Source of the DNA: Chaetomium olivaceum
Lineage: Eukaryota; Ascomycota; Sordariomycetes; Sordariales; Chaetomiaceae
Reading direction: 5' to 3'
Length of the DNA: 64,000 nucleotides
NCBI GenBank assembly: GCA_039881045.1
Contig: JAYWVB010000001.1
Location: 434,001 to 498,000, forward strand
Position numbers and translations under genes: made by a program. The first letter of the stretch is position 1; each line of letters opens with the position of its first letter. Positions 35,590-46,477 of this stretch are shown in pieces. The notes below the pieces were generated by a model, which saw nothing but the letters and a program-made list of their open reading frames with translations, made no database searches and was not told the DNA's origin.

Positions 35590-37574
35590 ATGACTGTCCG
35601 AAGGTTCACACGCTTAGCCATCGTGGCAGCCGTTTTCCTCATTACCTACCTCGTACTGAGCCAAACCGATCTTGTGTACATTTACCAAGGCGAAGAATGG
35701 CAAGCATGGAAGTACATACCGAGCACCTTCGACTGGCGGAACCGACTTCAAGCACATCCGGTCGAGGAGGCTACCATGGTCCGGCTGCCAGAGGGAGATC
35801 CCCGTCAACTGCCTCGGATTCAATACGAGTTTTCAAAGAAGGAACTGAGCATGTCTCATAACGAAACTCAGAAGGCACGTCGAGAAGCTGTCAAGAACGC
35901 CGCTAAAAGGTCGTGGAGGGCCTACCGCGATTACGCCTGGGGCCGCGACGAGGTTGCTCCTCAAACTCTTGTCGGGCAGGATACGTTTGCCGGGTGGGGG
36001 GCAACGTTGGTGGACTCGTTGGACACGCTCTGGATTATGGGCATGAAGAAGGACTTTGGAGACGCCGTCCGGCACGTCGCCGCCATCGACTGGAACAACG
36101 CAACATCCTGGCACTGCAGCCTCTTCGAGACCAACATCCGGTACCTGGGTGGTCTGCTCTCGGCCTACGACTTGAGCCAGGAGAAGGTCCTCCTCGACAA
36201 GGCAATCGAGCTGGGGGATATGCTCCACGCCGCGTTCGACACGCCCAACCATATGCCCGCAAACAGCTTCCATTTCCAAACGGCGAAGGAGGGCAAGCTG
36301 GTGGCCAGCAAGCATGAATCCTCTGCAGCTGTTGGGTCCCTGTCGTTAGAGTTCACCCGACTCTCTCAACTAACTGGCGATTCCAAATACTACCACGCCG
36401 TTGACGGCATCAAGAAGGAGCTGGAGAGAACGCAGGACACGACCAGCCTCCCCGGCATGTGGCCCGTCTTCCTTGATCTCCAAAACAACATCTTCAACTC
36501 AGGCACCTCCTTCTCCCTCGGCGCCTCTGCCGACTCCGCCTACGAGTACCTCTCCAAGATGCACGCCCTTCTCGGCGGCCTCGACCCAACCTACGAGAAA
36601 ATGCACACCAAAGCCATGGCCACCGCAGCCAAACACCTCCTCTTCCGACCGATGGTCCCAGACGACGCTCCGGACGTCCTCTTCCCCGGCACGGTGCTCT
36701 CCAACGGGCGGATCGTCGAGCTGGCGCCCGAGATCCAGCACCTGGGCTGCTTCGCGGGCGGCATGTTTGCCCTCGGCGGCCGGCTCTTCAACGACGAGTC
36801 CCACGTCGCCATCGGCGACCGCCTCGCGCGCGGCTGCGCCTGGGCCTACTCCGCCTTCCCAACGGGTATCATGCCCGAGAGCGCCAGGCTAATCCCCTGC
36901 CAGCCCACCACCGACAACGACAACAAAAGCAACAACAACAAAAACGACGAGCCCAAAACACAACCCAAAGAAAAAGACAACCTCGCCCCCTGCCCCTGGT
37001 CCGAAACCCGCTGGACCGCCGCCACCGGCCCCCGCGCCGCCACCCAGCAGCTCCCGCGCGGGTTCGCCTCGCTGGGGGACACGCAGTACCTGCTGCGGCC
37101 GGAGGCGATCGAGAGCGTGTTTGTGCTGTACCGCATCACGGGCCAGCCGGACCTGCTGGACGTGGCGTGGCAGATGTTTGGGTCGATCCGCGCGGCGACC
37201 CAGACGCGGCTCGCGCACTCGGCGATTAGTGATGTAAGGGCTGTGGATGGCGGAGGGGAGGCGGGGAAGTTGGATTCTATGGAGGTGAGTCTCTCGTCTT
37301 TTACAAACTGGTTTGATCTGGCTGGTTTGTTTGTTTGTTTGTTTGTTTTGCTTGGGAGATGGATTGCTGACAGTGTGTTGTGGTGTAGAGCTTCTGGATT
37401 GCTGAGACGCTCAAGTACTTTTACCTCATTTTCTCGGATCCGGAGCTTATTAGTTTGGACGACTATGTGTTTAATACGGAGGCACACCCATTCAGATTGC
37501 CGAAGCCGAAGATCGAGGGGATCAATAAGGGGAGGACTAGTTATGGGTGGAATATGGGTAACAGGGACAAATAG
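35590..37574 (+). CDS. Class I alpha-1,2-mannosidase (GH47), type II membrane protein
   Basis: Exons 35590-37284 and 37389-37574 with a 104-nt intron give 626 residues. GH47 enzymes trim alpha-1,2-linked mannose from N-glycans in the ER or Golgi. A short cytosolic N-terminus (MTVRRFTR) is followed by one membrane segment (LAIVAAVFLITYLVLS), then the stem. The catalytic barrel shows YAWGRDEVAPQT, GWGATLVDSLDTLWIMG, FETNIRYLGGLLSAYDLS, LPGMWPVFLD, HLGCFAGGMFALGG, YLLRPEAIESVFVLYRITG and, after the intron, FWIAETLKYFYLIF and VFNTEAHPFRLP, with the Ca-binding TEAHP. An Asn/Lys-rich insert of ~25 residues (TTDNDNKSNNNKNDEPKTQP) sits between two catalytic blocks and looks like a surface loop. The intron carries a TTTG tetranucleotide run at about 37327-37347. 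Confidence 0.95.
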
Positions 37575-37765
37575 ATGGCGGATGGGGCGTTTTGGGACTT
37601 TCAATGTTATTATTCCGACTTTACCTATCCTAACAAGAACAGTTTCTCCACGTCTAACTGCCCTTTCTTGGAAAGGAGCACATATGGCGTTACCTAATAG
37701 CCCAAACTACATCCCATTTTTCCTTTTCTTATCCCCCCCCTTTCTATTCCCAAAACAAACGACCT

Positions 37766-38711
37766 CTATTCCTCCCCCTCCCCATCCTCCCCTTCCACCT
37801 CCTCCCCCTGCCTAAACACCACCCGCTCACACAACTGCAAGCACTTCCTCACCGGCAACCCAATCACATTATCCACGCTCCCCTCCACCTTATCCACCAA
37901 CACCATCCCGCCCACCCCCTGCAGCGCATACCCCCCCGCCTTATCCGCCCCCCCCTCGTCCGCACATAACTCTCGATGACATCATCCGGCAACCCGTCAT
38001 CCGCCCCGGCAAAGAACACATTCGTCGTCTCCACATGCGAGGCAATCTCATACCCCGGGTGGGTCGCATCCGCCTTGGGGGACAACACACACACCCCCGT
38101 CAGCACCCGATGCCGGACTGTGTCCCGCAGGAGGGTCAGCATGCGCATGTGGTCGGCCTCGGAGCGCGGCTTCTCCAGGATCTGGCCGCCGCGCGTGGCA
38201 ATGACCGTGTCGGCGGCGATGACCACGGCGGGCTCTTCGAGGACGCGCGGGTCCGGGACGGGGTTGGGCACGTCCTTGGTTTGTTGGTGCTCGAGGGCGT
38301 CTTGCTGGCGGGCGAGCGCGGTCTGGTAGACGGCCAGGCACTTGCGGCGGGCGGTGGCCGCGACGTATTCCTCGGGGGTGTGCGTCTTTTTGTCAAGGTC
38401 TTCGGGCTCGGTGGATGGGAGGATCTCGAGGTTGGTGAGGCCGATCTGGGTGTGGAGAATGAATGTTAGGAGGGTGTGTTTGGATATGGGCGGTGAGCTA
38501 CGGGATAGATACTGACTTGTGCGAGTAGAGCTTTGCGCCGCGGTGAAGCGCTGGCGAGAATCACACGCTTGGATCGGAGATGTGAAAGAATGGGTAGCTC
38601 GAGGGGAAAAGGACCCTTCTTGATCGGGGCACTTTGGCGGAGGGGGATACCGTGGGCGCGGGCAGCCGTGATGTAATCCGGCGGTGGATCGGAAGGATTG
38701 GAGAGGTCCAT
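37766..38711 (-). CDS. Maf/ASFMT-family nucleotide pyrophosphatase
   Basis: Exons 38711-38517 and 38445-37766 with a 71-nt intron. Maf proteins hydrolyse non-canonical nucleoside triphosphates (house-cleaning). The signature KRVILASASPRRKALLAQ joins to IGLTNLEILPST across the intron; later blocks are YVAATARRKCLAVY, AVVIAADTVI, ILEKPRSEADHMRML and HRVLTGVCVL. The frame breaks in a G8 run at about 37956-37963; one added base restores DKAGGYALQGVGGMVLVDKV and VDNVIGLPVRKCLQL with a stop at 37766, for 291 residues in all. Without it the protein would lose its conserved GGYALQG block. An in-frame ATG at 38789 could add 26 residues; 38711 was chosen because the extra part does not look conserved. 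Confidence 0.88.
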
Positions 38712-39066
38712 GGCGTTAAATTTGTTATATTTGGTTAATCTGGAAGGCGAGCGAGTACAAAATGTGGCTGCTCGTTGCAACTGCTTCATTAGGCAGTGAC
38801 GGTGGAATCGAGAAAGGCAGGGTGGTACGAAGTGGTACTTGTACAGTACCTTGAGTGCTTGACCAAAGGTGGGGGTGGGGGGAGCTGGAGCTTGGCAAGG
38901 AACAGATCGTTGGAGACCCCACCTTCCCGAAGTTGACGACGCACTGCGTCATGTTCGAGATTTGTGAGGCACATGAGCCGTCATCTGATACGGCATTTTA
39001 GCCCGGACTCGAAAGCCTTTGCTAAGGTATGGTACATATTTAAACACATGATACAACATCTTCGGG
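38712..39066. other. Short intergenic region between two minus-strand genes
   Basis: It contains the Maf gene promoter and the 3' end of the threonyl-tRNA synthetase gene. No other gene is seen. Confidence 0.5.
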
Positions 39067-40581
39067 TTATTGATACCCATTCGCCAACGAGAGCATAAAC
39101 TCTCGTAGCTTCTCCGGGGTCATGTCCATCCGTTTGAGTTTCTTGAGCTCCTCTGCGCTGTCGCCGGGTTTGGCAAGACTGGTTGCGTTGACGCCAACCG
39201 TCTTGTTTTCCACATCCCGGGGGCCCACGGCAATTATAAGCCCGTATCCCTTAGTCGTGGCCTCGCGCACCTTCAGCCCCACGCTGCGGTCGCTGTCATC
39301 AAAGTCCACGGCAAGCCCGGTCGGCGACGTCGCCTCTGTCGTCGAGGATGGGGGGGAAACACCTAGTAGAAGGTTTTGGGTCTGCCGCGCCCAGTCCACC
39401 ACGGGTTCCGTGCTGTTGACCGTGATGACGATGGCCTGGCGCGGGTTGAGCCAAAACGGCCACTTGCCGTTATAGTGTTCGATCAGTAGTGCCATGAGCC
39501 GCTCTGCGGAGCCGAGCACCGCCCGGTGAATGAGCACCGGTTGGACAGGCCCGTATTCGGCGAGCAACTCCGGATCTGTTGTGGTCTCGCCTCGTTTCTC
39601 CAACTCTGGAGCGGGTGCTGTGTATTCCAGGTTGAATCGCTTGGGGAGCTGGAAGTCAAGCTGAATAGTGGCCGTTTGATGTTCCTTTCCGTCTGAGTCC
39701 TTCAGGATGATGTCAATCTTAGGCCCGTAGAACGCACCGTCGCCCTCGTTAATGGTGTATTCGTGGCCGCTTCCGGTGAGCGCCGTCTTCAACGCCCCTT
39801 CCGCTTGTGCCCAGTCCTCGGCAGACCCAATATACTGCTCCGGCCGGGTTGAAAGAACCAGCCGGTATGGCCCGAGACCGAGGACGCCATATGTAAGGCG
39901 GACAAAATCTAGCGTTTTCGCAATCTCGTCCCGAATCTGTGACGGCCGGCAAAAAATGTGCCCGTCGTCCTGGTGGAACCTGCGCACCCGTGTCAAGCCG
40001 CTCAATGCTCCCGAGATTTCGTTCCGGTGTAGCGGGCTAAAGTCGGCGTAGCGGATCGGAAGGTCGCGGTAGCTTCGGGTCTGCGATGCGAAGATGAGGC
40101 AGTGGCCTGGGCAGTTCATGGGCTTGAGGCCGTATTCGGCTTCCTCGCCACCCTCGGTGACTTCGACACGGGATGGCGAGGTGCTCGTCACGGTGTACAT
40201 TTCGTCGGAGTAGTTCTCGAGGTGGCCCGACTTGGCCCAGAGCGCCTTCTTGTAGATGGTCGGGGTGATGACTTCTTGGAATCCATAGCGAACGTATTGC
40301 CGGCGGAGGAAGTCGACAAGGCGATTAAAAATGCGCGCTCCGTTGGGGAGGAGGATAGGTGACCCGGGGCTGTAGACGGAGGTCATAAAAAGCTCCTGCT
40401 GCACCCCGAGCTGCCGATGATCGGGTGCGAGGGGTTTTGTGGCCGAAGCATTGGCGCTATCGCAAGACGAGCATAGTCGGTACTGAATTCGGGACGGCTG
40501 CCCTATCCTCAATATCCTCGATATCTTTAGTTGTCTGGTCAGGAGCTGTGAAGCCCGCCCTGACGCCCGCAGGAAGGGCAT
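39067..40581 (-). CDS. MST1: Threonyl-tRNA synthetase, mitochondrial
   Basis: A single-exon protein of 504 residues from ATG 40581. It lacks the N-terminal TGS and editing domains of cytosolic ThrRS, as mitochondrial Mst1 does, and begins with a basic, Ser/Arg-rich presequence (MPFLRASGRASQLLTRQLK). Class II motifs are clear: the motif 1 area PILLPNGARIFNRLVDFLRR; MNCPGHCLIF with the zinc Cys; motif 2 TRVRRFHQDDGHIFC; and motif 3 HRAVLGSAERLMALLIE. The C-terminal anticodon-binding domain begins WLNPRQAIVITV and ends LANGYQ. It charges mitochondrial tRNA-Thr. Confidence 0.95.
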   Translation of the reverse strand: MPFLRASGRASQLLTRQLKISRILRIGQPSRIQYRLCSSCDSANASATKPLAPDHRQLGVQQELFMTSVYSPGSPILLPNGARIFNRLVDFLRRQYVRYGFQEVITPTIYKKALWAKSGHLENYSDEMYTVTSTSPSRVEVTEGGEEAEYGLKPMNCPGHCLIFASQTRSYRDLPIRYADFSPLHRNEISGALSGLTRVRRFHQDDGHIFCRPSQIRDEIAKTLDFVRLTYGVLGLGPYRLVLSTRPEQYIGSAEDWAQAEGALKTALTGSGHEYTINEGDGAFYGPKIDIILKDSDGKEHQTATIQLDFQLPKRFNLEYTAPAPELEKRGETTTDPELLAEYGPVQPVLIHRAVLGSAERLMALLIEHYNGKWPFWLNPRQAIVITVNSTEPVVDWARQTQNLLLGVSPPSSTTEATSPTGLAVDFDDSDRSVGLKVREATTKGYGLIIAVGPRDVENKTVGVNATSLAKPGDSAEELKKLKRMDMTPEKLREFMLSLANGYQ

Positions 40582-41379
40582 CCTGCCAACTTCAGTGCCG
40601 CAGCTGTGGGGTTGTCGTTGTCTGAGAAGCGCCGCCGAAGCACATGCGGACGGACCTGCTTCCGGGAAACTTTTCCACACCACTTCGATCCAATGCAATG
40701 CAACAAGCGAGACAAGCTCAAACTGTGCCCCATTTCCCCAAGGCGAGACTGTCAGGTTACCCCTGCCAGTGCAAGGGGGTCCTGTGCCCCGCCCGAGCCT
40801 GGTGGGCAGCCAGCCAAGCCCGTCCAGCTGATCGGGATCATACTCACACGGTGGTTCTGCATCGGGATTGGGTGTATTCCCACAGTGAAACAAATAAATA
40901 GCAACCGCTGATCACCCACCCCTCGGCACTCAACGGCAACCTTGATGAACCCAACATCAACGAACTGCACTGCATAAAAACATGTCTATCTTTGACGCTC
41001 GAGCAAACAATACCCCCTGTCGAGATTGTGAATATCCCTCTGCTGCCTACAGTGACTCATTTGATAGTTTGCAAGGGACTTGAAAGACGAAGCGAGGCAG
41101 CGAGGGAGCAAGAAAACCCCCACTTTTACACCACGCTGGGCCTATAAGACGCCGCTGCTGCCTTCGACAACACCTGGATTCCAGGTTCGCCACTCTGCGA
41201 CGCGACGCGTGACCTCGCGACTTCCACTTAACTTCTCCCTGTCCATCGCCGAATATCTCAGGTATAACATCGACCCAGCCACCGAGTTCCTGTCTTGGAC
41301 GAATCCCCAACCCAACCGGACCTTGTTCCAACAGTTCCGGGCCGGCACACCCACCCACCCCACATCCCACATATACACC
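40582..41379. promoter_or_regulatory. Divergent promoter region of MST1 and the 41 kb membrane protein gene
   Basis: No other gene is seen. Frames from both neighbours run open into this region only from non-ATG codons. Confidence 0.45.
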
Positions 41380-43203
41380 ATGGCGAGGACAACACGCTCC
41401 TCCGCAAAGCGGGGGGACTTCCCACCGGAAAGCTCCTGGCGCATGGTAGAGGGCGGGGAGAACGACAGCTTCGACACGTCGATCCTGCACGACGACGACA
41501 TCGACTTCATCGGCTCGCAGGGCTCGCAGCCGGTCGTCGGGTACGGGTCGCAGCAGTCCTTCAGCATCGGCGCGGGGTCGTCGCAGCCGTGGAGCGTCGG
41601 GGGTTCGCAGGACGACAGCATCGAGAATTTCCTCAGTAAGGCTGAGGATGATGACCAGGTGCTCTTGAGGTCGCCGTTTCGCCCGTCGGTGCCAAAGGCG
41701 GTGCGCGAGAGCTCCAGGGAGAACTTGAGGCAGCGCTCGCCTGAGCCGGAGCCCGAGTTTGAACCGCAGTTTTATATGCCCAAGGTTGATGTTGTGAGCC
41801 CAAGGAGGGACAGCACGCGGTCGTCAACGACCATCAGAGCGTCGGTCCCGCCACCGTCGCCACCGAGGGTCAGACGCCGCCAAGGAGCGGTGGTTCCGGA
41901 GAGTCCGCCGAAGGGGCGGCGGGTGAGGGAGGATGAGAGGATACGTGGAGGCGAACGGGAGAGGTCGGGTGGTGGTGGCAGCAGGGCCTCCGCATCCCTG
42001 CCTGGCGCCTTGTTCAATGCTGTAAGCTGGGCGCTCGAGGTGGTCGGACTAGCGTTGCGCTATGCGCAGAAGCCGCTGGCGATCCTGGTGTCACTGTACA
42101 TCACATTCGGCGGTATTATTGTGCTGCAAAACATGGCGAGCAAGTCGCTCTACACATCGCTGTCACCGATCTGCCGCGTCCCCGGAGTGTCGTGGATGGA
42201 TCTGCCGTTCTGCCCGGAACTCAAACCAGCGGGAGGGGATAGGAAAGGGGATGGGAAGCCGATCAGGTTTGACGGACTGATGGATGCCCAGGACAAGTTC
42301 CAGCGAGTGGCGGAGATGGCGGCAGATGGCCTGTCGCTACCCATAGAAATGAAGCGCTCAGAATCCTCGATCCGCGACCTGCGCACCGTGGTCCGCCACA
42401 GCTCGCTCACGAGCAAGGAGGAACTCATCCTGGAGTTTGACGGCTTCATCGACACGGCACAGACGGTAACGAGCGTCCTGCAGCGGTTCAACACGCGCGT
42501 CAGCTCGACCGTCGACTGGGTCATCAGCATCACCCGGTGGACCTCGCGCAACCTCGAGCCGTTCGACAAGGGCAACCGCGACGACCAAGGCGGCTTCGCC
42601 GGGCTCGTCGGCGCCTGGACGGACTGGCTCCTCTCCCCATTTCAACCCACCCTTCTGACCGAACGGTATCTCGTCGACCGGTACATTGAGCACACCGAAC
42701 TCGTATCGGACAAGGTGGGCCAGCTAATCCTCGAGGCGCGCGAGGTTTTGCACTCGCTGTCCAAGGCGGAGGCGCACCTAGACGCCATCTACAGCTTTGT
42801 CACGCGCACGCAGACTACGGTCCAAGGCCGCAAGGACGACATCCTCTGGACGCTGTGGACGCTGGTCGGCGCCAACAATCGCCGCCTCTCCAACTACAAC
42901 AGCCAGCTCGCCCTGCTCAAACAGGTCGACGGCCAGCGGTCCGACGCTGTTCAGCTTGTGAATGAGTTGATTGTCGAGCTGGAGAAGATCCAGGCCAGCT
43001 TGGGTGATCTGAAGGGGCGTGTCTCGGAGGCTGGGCTGCTCCGCGCTCAGGCCGAGGTGCCGCTAAGTGTGCATATCGAGACGATCAATAGGGGGGTGGA
43101 GAGGTTGGAGGTGGCGCGGAGTAGGATACGGTCTATTGAGGACGAAAGGATCAAGGAGGTCCTTGCGAGGGGGAAGGGGGAGGAGAAGCTGATTGATGCT
43201 TAG
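41380..43203 (+). CDS. Conserved-looking membrane and coiled-coil protein of unknown function
   Basis: An intronless frame of 607 residues from ATG 41380. The first ~200 residues are Ser/Asp/Arg-rich and disordered, with gly-ser motifs (GSQGSQPVVGYGSQQS). A hydrophobic segment at about residues 210-250 (LPGALFNAVSWALEVVGLAL, then LAILVSLYITFGGIIVL) suggests one or two membrane spans. A ~340-residue helical region follows (FQRVAEMAADGLSLP, SLTSKEELILEFDGFIDTAQ, RYLVDRYIEHTELVSDKVGQ, NSQLALLKQVDGQ, NELIVELEKIQASLG), with heptad-like spacing. The layout (disordered head, membrane span, long helical domain) recalls inner nuclear membrane or nuclear fusion proteins, but no family is recognised. 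Confidence 0.8.
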   Translation: MARTTRSSAKRGDFPPESSWRMVEGGENDSFDTSILHDDDIDFIGSQGSQPVVGYGSQQSFSIGAGSSQPWSVGGSQDDSIENFLSKAEDDDQVLLRSPFRPSVPKAVRESSRENLRQRSPEPEPEFEPQFYMPKVDVVSPRRDSTRSSTTIRASVPPPSPPRVRRRQGAVVPESPPKGRRVREDERIRGGERERSGGGGSRASASLPGALFNAVSWALEVVGLALRYAQKPLAILVSLYITFGGIIVLQNMASKSLYTSLSPICRVPGVSWMDLPFCPELKPAGGDRKGDGKPIRFDGLMDAQDKFQRVAEMAADGLSLPIEMKRSESSIRDLRTVVRHSSLTSKEELILEFDGFIDTAQTVTSVLQRFNTRVSSTVDWVISITRWTSRNLEPFDKGNRDDQGGFAGLVGAWTDWLLSPFQPTLLTERYLVDRYIEHTELVSDKVGQLILEAREVLHSLSKAEAHLDAIYSFVTRTQTTVQGRKDDILWTLWTLVGANNRRLSNYNSQLALLKQVDGQRSDAVQLVNELIVELEKIQASLGDLKGRVSEAGLLRAQAEVPLSVHIETINRGVERLEVARSRIRSIEDERIKEVLARGKGEEKLIDA

Positions 43204-43302
43204 GATCTGTTACTGGATATGGACATCGGATCTGTTACTGGATATGGACATCGGATCTGTTACTGGATATGGACATCGGATCTGTTACTGGATATGGACA
43301 TG
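43203..43302. repeat. 25-bp minisatellite, four copies
   Basis: The unit GGATCTGTTACTGGATATGG plus ACATC repeats four times with no mismatch except the last base. It begins at the last base of the preceding stop codon, so it lies in the 3' untranslated region. Confidence 0.95.
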
Positions 43303-43849
43303 GGACGGCGTTGGGTTAGATACCTACGGCACATACATCTACTGGCCGTGTTTATTTTGGGTTGGTTATTTAGGGACCAGGGCATCATCTGTACATTTTC
43401 CATCTGTTTAGTTTGCTTCTGGAGATATGGACTTGGCTAGGCGCTGAGGAGGCATACTAGAAATACTCACAACTGTTGTATCCGGCTTCGAAGCCGCGTG
43501 CGACGTCTGTTATTTTATGGAAGGACCATGTGTCGTGGTTTGGACTGCTGGAGTGTGGTCTCAAACTTCAACAGCATATACAGAATGTCGCTGAGCTACC
43601 ACTTATAAATGGTGTATTGAGCGATATGCAAATGCACCCAAGGAGGATCTCGACTGTTTACATTGCGCTCTACATCAAATAATATGCCTCGAATCGGCTT
43701 CGTGCGCTATAGACCATGAAAACTGAACATATATACGACCAGTCCTCTATGAAAGAGTGTATAGAAAGGACAGCCTGTTCTGCAATACAGGTGGGTAAGG
43801 TTACGCGGAGTATCAAAGATGGTCGTATATAAGAAAAAGTAAAAGAGAG

Positions 43850-43926
43850 TGGACACCGCCGGAATCGAACCCGCTACTCTGGGTGATAATGAGAATCCCA
43901 GTATGTTACCATTACACCAAGTGTCC
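43850..43926 (-). tRNA. tRNA-Glu-like gene (CTC suggested), enlarged anticodon loop
   Basis: The minus strand folds as a tRNA of 77 nt: acceptor GGACACT/GGTGTCC with A73, a D stem GTGT/ACAT around AATGGTA, and a T arm with TTCGATT in the loop. The anticodon stem CTGGG/CCCAG closes 13 nt instead of 7. Reading TTCTCA as positions 32-37 gives anticodon CTC (Glu) and leaves about six extra bases after A37, the canonical intron site. The T stem has one G-G mismatch, so this copy may be decaying. It closely resembles the copy at 46021-46102. Confidence 0.62.
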
Positions 43927-44144
43927 GATGAAAGCAACCTGGAAGTGTTTAAAGAAGCTTATAAGGTTTTAGCCTGATCGGCGGCCGTTGTAATGTAAAG
44001 TAATCAAGTAGAAAGATCAGGTACCTTCCATCGCACACAAAACAAGCGTATGTGGGAATCTGAACTTTGATGGAACTCGGTAGTTGTGGGTCTCCACGCC
44101 CCACCAACTCACCTCCCGAGATGGATTGGTTGAGGTCGGTTGGA

Positions 44145-44159
44145 TAGGGTTAGGGTTAG
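44145..44159 (+). repeat. Short telomere-like motif (TTAGGG)2
   Basis: The sequence TAGGGTTAGGGTTAG matches two units of the fungal telomere repeat, followed by a TTTAGGGG variant. It is too short to mark a former chromosome end with confidence. Confidence 0.6.
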
Positions 44160-46020
44160 CTTTAGGGGTACCTGGGGATGACCTCGACACCGTTCACAAC
44201 ATGGAGGTTCTAGAACGACCGTTTCTTGTCGTTCTAGCAATAATTGTGAACGTTGTCTTCCCAGCAAACAAGTCTATCATAGGTCCCAAGCGAGGCTCTT
44301 AGTGTGGTACATACATCGAGGTTGTTGTGATGCGGAGGATGAGATGGTTTCGCATTATTGGTGCCGACGGCTTCCATGTACATACGTACATGTATGTACA
44401 AATCAGCTCAGCGCAAGCCCGGATAGTACTCCGGCCATCCCAAATCCCCCGATGATCCCATATCTTATCACTACCCTGAGGTATAATCATTTTCAGCAAG
44501 TACCCAAACTTGAAGTGGCGTGTGACATGCTCTGTTGATGATGCCAACACGTCTTACACGGGCAGCTACGATTAGTGACAAGAATGGAAAGCGTTCTTGA
44601 CATGGAGGATGGGACTTCCTCTTACAGCTTTACCCGCAACAACACACACCTTCCTCCTTTACATTCTGAAAAGACAGGAACAAGCCCGTTGCATCTGAAA
44701 ATTTGCAGGCCTCCACGGGTCAACTCTGCTGGTCATAAATAACCTCGTCCCCCTCTGTTCTTCACGTCTTCTTCTTCTCTTCTCTTTAAGCCCGGACTGG
44801 AAAGCCTTCAGACCAACTCTTAAGGCAATTCGGTTCGGCTACTGAGGTGCCTGGTGCTCGTCGATCGGAACCCCAACGGACGTCGAACTGAGCAGCTTCG
44901 GAGATTAATTCACTGGTGCCATGAGATGAGGGAGTTCCGTGGGCAGGAAATGTTCCTGATCAAGGTGCCATGCCTCGAGCCGAGACAGGGGTGTCATAGT
45001 ACCCTACTTGCCCCTGGCAAGGCTCACGGGCAAACATTCATAGATCAAGCGTTGTGTCTTTTTTTGTTACACTCGTTAGCTGGTCCAATAATCTGAAGAA
45101 GCTTGCTGATCCCTCTCCCTGTCTCTGTCTCTACCTAAAGTGATAGTCACGCATCGCCTTCTTATGGTCGCCACGCGGGCCTTTGGCTGGCTATGCGGCA
45201 GCATCGAGCGTAGCGTACGAAACACGGGTGTCGTCCGGCAGAGACACTAGGGTCTTGTGAGTGCCTTGTTGATCTCCTGTCACCTAGGCCTGCGTCTAAC
45301 CCAACACCTCCACTGCGATCCATTGCGGAGTTGTAGTACAAGATCAACAGGGCTATGGGCAGCCCGAAGGGCATAGAGACGGAGGCCGGAGGCCGGTCCC
45401 GATTTCCGTCAGGCCTTCTACGGCTTCCATGCATGGCGCTTGCAAAGCAATGAGAACCCGGCTGTGTATCATACACGACATGTCCAACAAAAAGGTCTCT
45501 TTCTCGCACATCCAGAAAAACAGCATGTGGAGTAGGGTATATGGCGGTGATATGTGGATGCAGTTTTATTGATGGGCCGGAAAAGAGACCCAATAAGAAT
45601 GGATGGACTGATAGTCTCTCATGAGCCTTCGGAATGCGGAAAGTGAGAAATCACTGATCAGACCTTGGCAAGGTGAATAACAATCGATTCGACCATAGGC
45701 ATTTGTGCGTGCGCGAGTCCTTGTTGACCTGTGAGACGAAAGGGGAGTAAGTAACCAAGAGCCTTGAGTGAATGGAAGTTATCGTTCTAGGGACTGGAAC
45801 AGCGTTCTTCCAGGTTGACGTCCCAGTCAGTCTCCGCACCTCACTGGTCACTGAATGCATTAAGACTCTGATGCACCCAGCAGATATATATTCCCTCTTC
45901 AAGAAAAAGACTATATGAATCACAGTCTATCCTGCACGATAGGTAGGTAGATAGGAGCATATAGAGGATAGAAGATGATCTACCACCTTAGGTATAGAAT
46001 TAGAAGAAAAGGTCAAAAAG

Positions 46021-46102
46021 TGGACACCGCTGGAATCGAACCAGCCTCTCCGGGGTGCCTGGTAATGAGAGTCCCGGATATGTACCATTACACCACGTGC
46101 CC
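46021..46102 (-). tRNA. tRNA-Glu-like gene (CTC suggested), likely intron-containing
   Basis: The minus strand gives an 82-nt tRNA-like fold: acceptor GGGCACG/GGTGTCC (one G-T pair, one G-G mismatch), D stem GTGT/ACAT, and a perfect T stem GCTGG/CCAGC with loop TTCGATT. The anticodon stem CCGGG/CCCGG closes 18 nt. CTCTCA at its 5' side again suggests CTC (Glu) with an intron of about 11 nt after A37. The core TCTCATTA is shared with the copy at 43850-43926, which points to a common ancestor that already had the insertion. Confidence 0.62.
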
Positions 46103-46477
46103 GTGGACAGGAAAGAAGGTTTGGTAACAGACAGAACTTCGTCCCTTATAAAGGAAGCCCAGAGCCCGTATCTTATCACTGGCTGCTGGTGGATTCATGC
46201 TGTCATCAAACATTGAAGCTCCGAAGCTTATCAGCAAGGATGCGGGGCATTCGACCGTCGGGATTAGCGGCAACGCGAAGTGAAAAAAAAGGACATTTCC
46301 ATATTTTCAGGGGCGCTAGTTCGGGTACTGGGAACTATGTCCTTCTAGTTCCCAGAGCGTCTCGTAGGAACGGTTCTGTCTCTCCTTTTACACGTTCATG
46401 ACGTTCATGCACTACCCCAACCCCAGCGCCTCTCGTACCGTGACCTGCCCCCCTCCAGTTACACAAGCCCACCTCAG

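Noticed and set aside
44145..44159. Ancient chromosome-fusion telomere
   Set aside because: Only two full TTAGGG units; chance or a minor insertion is as likely.
45162..45593. 143-codon frame on the minus strand near the tRNA-like genes
   Set aside because: It opens with TTG, not ATG, and has no conserved content.
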